Assembly (NCBI GenBank): GCA_016210565.1
Contig: JACQUA010000040.1
Location: 1 to 33,610, forward strand
DNA: 33,610 nt
Origin: Chloroflexota bacterium
Lineage (GTDB): Bacteria > Chloroflexota > Dehalococcoidia > JACQUA01
Direction of reading: 5' to 3'
A program made the translations under genes and the position numbers. This document shows, piece by piece, positions 30,541 through 33,610 of the stretch; position 1 is the stretch's first letter; the number at the start of each line of letters is the position of its first letter. The notes below the pieces were generated by a model. The model did no database searches. It had not been told where the DNA came from and worked only from the letters and a program-made list of their open reading frames with translations.

Positions 30541-30731
30541 CCCCGATCAAATATCGGGGTCGTCGGGTGATTCTGGACCCGCTGCCCCGATTATGTATAC
30601 GTATGTTACCGGCAAACACATAAAGAAGGCACAAAATCCGGGCGAGAAAAGTTGAATATTTATGACATGAGACGGGGCAAGCCGGGCCAGCCCGTGTCCC
30701 ACCGGGTGGCGCAGGCCTCCGTGCCTGCGGG
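30541..30731. repeat. Repeats upstream of the secreted protein and restriction genes
   Basis: A CCCCGAT/ATCGGGG palindrome occupies 30541-30559, and a REP-like GGTGGCGCAGGCCTCCGTGC then CTGCGGG occupies 30705-30731. Otherwise the 30438-30935 region holds no gene I can support. Confidence 0.65.
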
Positions 30732-30939
30732 CCGCGGAATTGCGCCCACGCTCAAAAACGCCCGACCGGCGGCCGGTTGGTTGGAACCGGGGGCACGCGG
30801 CAGCGTGCCGCTACGGGTTCGGCCCGGGCTGTTTTCACCCTTCATGGGGCCCCCTGCAAGGGGGCACGGCGGATTGCTATGTCTTGCCATGGAGCCCGGT
30901 TTCTTCTTCCAATCGCCGGCAGAGCGGCGGACGGCAGAT

Positions 30940-31008
30940 TTGCGCGGCGACAACCCCTGTTGTAGAATCGCTCACGTCGAGAGGACTAATTCTCGAGACT
31001 TCGAGAGA
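30940..31008 (+). promoter_or_regulatory. Promoter and TCGAGA operator array before the NotI-like gene
   Basis: TTGCGC (30940-30945), a 17-bp spacer and TAGAAT (30963-30968) predict a start near 30975. Between it and the ATG at 31015 lie three alternating half-sites: TCGAGA (30977), TCTCGA (30991) and TCGAGA (31001). The last two make the palindrome TCTCGA-GACT-TCGAGA. Such a site just after the start suits a repressor or restriction-modification controller. No controller gene is in the window. Confidence 0.55.
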
Positions 31009-31014
31009 ACACGA

Positions 31015-31904
31015 ATGCCAGGTCAACCGTTAGCAGAGGTCTTCGGATTCTCCGCCAGCAATATGGGCGCCGACGCGGCAGATACCGCAAGCTCAAGCTG
31101 TGCCCGTTCAACAACAAGGTCCCGAATTGCACCAAGGACAAGGCCGATAATCCGCTCGGGGTTTGCAGCGTTTTCCACGGCGACGGCCTGGCCATCACCT
31201 GCCCCATTCGTTTTCGCCAGGACTGGTTGATAGCGGAGGATGCGGCCGCGTTTTTCTTTCCAGAAGGCGCGTCCTGGACATCCCTAACCGAGGTCCGGTT
31301 GAATGACAAGAATGGGAACACGGCCGGGAACATTGACGTCGTGCTCGTTGCCTACGACGCCGAAGGGAAAGTGACAGACTTCGGCGCCCTGGAAGTGCAA
31401 GCGGTATATATCTCGGGGAACGTGCGCAGACCCTTCGAATATTACATGAAGGACCCCGCGGCCCACGCGGACATGGACTGGCGTAAAGAGACAAACTACC
31501 CCCGCCCTGACTACCTTTCGTCAAGCCGTAAGCGTCTCGCCCCGCAGTTGCTCTACAAGGGTGGTATCTTGAATGCCTGGAAGAAGAAGATCGCGGTTGC
31601 GCTTGACGAAGGCTTTTACGCGACTCTTCCCAGCCTGCGCGAAACCGAGATGGGGCGCGCCGGTGTGGCCTGGCTCGTCTACAAGCTGGAGTCCAACAGA
31701 TCTGGAACTCAGTACGCGCTCAAGAGGCTGAGGACAGCTTACACGGTGTTCAGTGATTCCCTCGACCAGATAACGCGCCCCCTAGTGGGCGAGCCCGAAG
31801 AGTTCATCCAGAGATTGCAGCAGAAGCTTGATGAAAAGCTCGAAAGCGAAAATCCACCGGACACGGGGAGCATCGATTTGGGAGGGCTGAGTGCACCAGC
31901 TTGA
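31015..31904 (+). pseudogene. NotI-family type II restriction endonuclease with an N-terminal frameshift
   Basis: The ATG at 31015 opens MPGQPLAEVFGFSASNMGAD, the usual NotI-family start. The protein then continues in another frame from about 31080 (RYRKLKLCPFNNKVPNCTKD, then NPLGVCSVFHGDGLAITCPI) to 31904. One base appears lost near 31078-31080. The four cysteines of that stretch match the iron-binding Cys4 site of NotI. GNIDVVLV followed by ALEVQAVYISG supplies the D...E-x-Q nuclease residues. The rest of the protein is intact. With one correction the enzyme would be about 296 residues. It overlaps the methyltransferase gene by 14 bp. It is either a genuinely silenced nuclease or an assembly error. 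Confidence 0.8.
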
Positions 31905-32769
31905 GCTTCTCGGACTGACGGGCCAGAGACGGGTCGTCAACGTGGCCTCGGTGCCGCAGCGAAGCCCCTTCCGCTATCCAGGGGGGAAGACGTGGCTAAT
32001 ACCTCAAATCAGGCGCTGGTTCGATAGTTTCGCCGGGAAGCCCGGTCTGTTGGTAGAACCGTTCGCCGGCGGGGGAATAGTTGGCTTGACGGTAGCGTTC
32101 GAGAAACTCGCGGACCGCGTGCTACTGGTGGAACTGGATGAGCAGGTCGCCAGTGTCTGGCAGGCGATTCTTGAAGGCGAGGCCGAATGGCTGGCAAACC
32201 GGATCCTCAGCTTCAAGATCACCGATGAGTCCATCGCCGCGGAACTGAACGGGTCCGGCGGCTCGCTGCGCGAGACGGCGTTCAGGACCCTGCTGCGGAA
32301 CCGCATCAGCCACGGGGGCATCATGGCGCCGGGGGCTGGTCTTATCAAGCACGGCGAGAACGGCAAGGGTATTGCTTCCCGCTGGTATCCCCATACCCTG
32401 GCGCAGCGCGTGCGGGACATCGGCAGGATCCGGGACAGGCTGGACTTTGTCCAGGGCGACGGCCTGGGTGTGATGCGTCAGCATGCGGAACGGCCCGACG
32501 CCGTCTTCTTCATCGATCCCCCGTATACCGCCGCCGGCAAGAGAGCCGGTACGCGCCTCTACACCTACAACGAACTCGACCACGAGGCCCTCTTTAGCCT
32601 GTCCGGCGCGCTGCGGGGCGACTTCCTGATGACCTATGACAACGCCGAAGGCGTCCGCGCCATGGCCCGTCACCACGGCTTTGACGTGGTAGCCGTCGCC
32701 ATGCAGAACACCCATCTCGCCCGGATGGACGAGCTCCGCATCGGAAGGAATCTCGCCTGGGCGAGATGA
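31891..32769 (+). CDS. D12-class (Dam-like) N6-adenine DNA methyltransferase
   Basis: This 292-residue protein is an alpha/D12-class adenine methyltransferase. FRYPGGKTWLIPQI (residues 27-40) is the family's N-terminal motif. EPFAGGGIVGL (56-66) is the S-adenosylmethionine motif. RNRISHGGIMAPGAG matches the D12 target domain, and DPPYTAAGKRAG with DPPY at 209-212 is the catalytic motif. The GTG start at 31891 overlaps the restriction gene by 14 bp, so they form one operon and presumably one restriction-modification system. It appears complete. Its class methylates adenine, while NotI itself cuts GCGGCCGC, which has no adenine. If the two genes are cognate, the recognition sequence here must differ. 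Confidence 0.92.
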   Translation: MHQLELLGLTGQRRVVNVASVPQRSPFRYPGGKTWLIPQIRRWFDSFAGKPGLLVEPFAGGGIVGLTVAFEKLADRVLLVELDEQVASVWQAILEGEAEWLANRILSFKITDESIAAELNGSGGSLRETAFRTLLRNRISHGGIMAPGAGLIKHGENGKGIASRWYPHTLAQRVRDIGRIRDRLDFVQGDGLGVMRQHAERPDAVFFIDPPYTAAGKRAGTRLYTYNELDHEALFSLSGALRGDFLMTYDNAEGVRAMARHHGFDVVAVAMQNTHLARMDELRIGRNLAWAR

Positions 32770-32820
32770 CCCGGATTACCCTATGGTTGCGCGCGGACCG
32801 CCTGCAAGACCCTCAGAGTT

Positions 32821-32839
32821 CCTCGGGAACAGCCCGAGG
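32821..32839. terminator. GC-rich hairpin between convergent genes
   Basis: CCTCGGG (32821-32827) and CCCGAGG (32833-32839) pair over 7 bp with a 5-nt loop, between the methyltransferase stop and the stop of the leftward TIR gene. There is no T run, so termination is only plausible. Confidence 0.4.
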
Positions 32840-32883
32840 ACGGTGAAACAGCATCACTTAATTCGGCGTCTTCTGCCTCACCG

Positions 32884-33303
32884 TCACCCAGCAACAACCC
32901 TTATTCTCAGTCTCGCAGCCACGTCCTCCGGTTCCTCCATCACCAAAGGTGCACCCCCACCCAACTTTTGTTCTTCAACCAGCTTGCTGAGCATCGCTGG
33001 CAAGCGGTCCACGGGAAGGTCTTTAGAGACAACGGGGACAATCTCCATACCCCGTTCCAGCGCAGCGCCCAGCAGGAAATTGATCCCAGGAGAACCGCTA
33101 CTATTCTTTCCAAAGAGCACAACGAATAACCTGCTGTTGCGAAGCGCTTCACGAGTCTCTGAAGCAATCGCAGGATACACTTGACCTGGTTCCCTCCACC
33201 AGACGCTCAGGCCGTTCTTCTCAAGACTCTTAGCGAGAGACTGCGCCCACCTGGTATCCCCGTTGGCATATGAAATGAAAACGTCGAACTTCTGTGTTGT
33301 CAT
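32884..33303 (-). CDS. Stand-alone TIR-domain protein
   Basis: This 139-residue protein is a single TIR domain. It opens FDVFISYANGDTRWAQSLAK, continues GLSVWWREPG, and has SETREALRNSRLFVVLFGKN, where Glu49 aligns with the NAD-cleaving glutamate of TIR enzymes (matching Glu642 of SARM1). It ends with GMEIVPVV. Bacterial TIR proteins in defence loci cleave NAD or make signalling nucleotides when infection is sensed. No sensor or effector domain is fused here and none is visible in the neighbouring complete genes. The ribosome site is GAAAGG before ATG 33303. Its position next to a restriction-modification operon suggests a defence island. Confidence 0.83.
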   Translation of the reverse strand: MTTQKFDVFISYANGDTRWAQSLAKSLEKNGLSVWWREPGQVYPAIASETREALRNSRLFVVLFGKNSSGSPGINFLLGAALERGMEIVPVVSKDLPVDRLPAMLSKLVEEQKLGGGAPLVMEEPEDVAARLRIRVVAG

Positions 33304-33314
33304 TGGTGCCTTTC

Positions 33315-33461
33315 TCAGGAATGGTCGCGAGACCTCTTGGTGCGCTCCTCCAGTTGGCGGAAGTATCTTTCAATATCATTTAGCTTAATCACGTTCAGCG
33401 TCTCTATTATTACAGGAAGGCCCAGGTTTTTCAACCGTTTCACAGTTATTCCATGCAACAC
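33315..33461 (-). CDS. Possible small ORF or gene remnant before the TIR gene
   Basis: A 48-residue reading from GTG 33461 gives MLHGITVKRLKNLGLPVIIE and LNDIERYFRQLEERTKRSRD, a plausible alpha/beta and helical composition. It ends 11 bp before the TIR start. The frame stays open a short way upstream (IEIPFFVP) without a start codon until a stop. It may be the 3' remnant of a longer gene or a small partner of the TIR protein. I do not recognise it. Confidence 0.35.
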   Translation of the reverse strand: MLHGITVKRLKNLGLPVIIETLNVIKLNDIERYFRQLEERTKRSRDHS

Positions 33462-33505
33462 AGGAACAAAAAAGGGAATCTCTATTGTATCGTTTCATTA
33501 AACTA

Positions 33506-33541
33506 TTGACATATAGCCCGGCTCGTGATATATTGATTTCC
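33506..33541 (+). promoter_or_regulatory. Near-consensus sigma70 promoter
   Basis: TTGACA (33506-33511), a 17-bp spacer and TATATT (33529-33534) predict a start near 33541. The gene that follows has a clear AGGAGG ribosome site. This is the strongest promoter match in the window and lies in AT-richer sequence. Confidence 0.72.
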
Positions 33542-33564
33542 AGAAAGGATAGGAGGGAATCAAT

Positions 33565-33610
33565 ATGCCACGGAAGAGCCGAAAAGCAAAATTGGTTTTA
33601 AGCCAGGACA
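33565..33610 (+). CDS. Start of a gene truncated by the window edge, possibly a transposase
   Basis: ATG 33565 follows GATAGGAGGGAATCAAT and opens MPRKSRKAKLVLSQD before the window ends. A basic start followed by KLVLSQD resembles the first residues of some IS630-like transposases, but 15 residues do not allow a call. The strong promoter and ribosome site show a real gene. Confidence 0.55.
   Translation, partial: MPRKSRKAKLVLSQD

Overview
The window is a GC-rich bacterial chromosome segment with anaerobic catabolic genes, dense families of intergenic palindromic repeats, and several apparently leaderless transcripts. Gene content points to an uncultured anaerobe, and an uncultured Chloroflexota of the Dehalococcoidia type is my best guess. 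This is inference: no rRNA or other marker gene is present. The notable content is the combination of a tungsten aldehyde:ferredoxin oxidoreductase, MmgE/PrpD proteins, family III CoA-transferases, a benzoyl-CoA reductase/2-hydroxyacyl-CoA dehydratase-like pair, a TRAP transporter, and repeats ending in CCTGTCGAAGGGT.

Layout. Positions 1-252 hold a 72-bp tandem repeat. From 261 to 9932 everything reads leftward. In transcription order this arm is MmgE/PrpD, aldehyde ferredoxin oxidoreductase, the TRAP transporter dctP-dctQ-dctM, an MFS carrier and a PrpF-type isomerase. At 10377-11390 sits a Crp/Fnr regulator whose N-terminus resembles the start of IS1634-type transposases. From 11808 to 24409 everything reads rightward: an orphan substrate-binding lipoprotein, a second MmgE/PrpD, an acyl-CoA dehydrogenase, two [4Fe-4S] dehydratase/reductase-type subunits, an SDR and three family III CoA-transferases. 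A second SDR and a universal stress protein follow further right.

Control. Three nearly identical palindromes (ATGAC-N4-GTCAT) flank the regulator. Each is centred 41.5 bp before a predicted transcription start and points outward, at both mmgE/prpD genes and the substrate-binding protein. This is the geometry of class II Crp/Fnr activation and makes the locus look like one regulon around its own activator.

Metabolic reading (inference). An organic acid enters through TRAP/MFS, is isomerised or dehydrated by PrpF/PrpD-type enzymes, activated by a CoA-transferase, and oxidised or dehydrated by the acyl-CoA dehydrogenase, SDRs and the [4Fe-4S] pair. The aldehyde oxidoreductase could supply reduced ferredoxin. 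The substrate is not determinable here. The ATPase activator that the [4Fe-4S] pair would need is absent.

The right end (24.8-33.6 kb) is accessory. It holds an MNT/HEPN toxin-antitoxin module with a broken toxin, two small leaderless genes on interlocked divergent promoters, a Uma2 nuclease remnant, a secreted protein with two internal repeats, a NotI-like restriction gene with a frameshift beside a D12-class adenine methyltransferase, a TIR protein, and an AT-richer tail starting a truncated gene. No rRNA, tRNA or CRISPR array was found.
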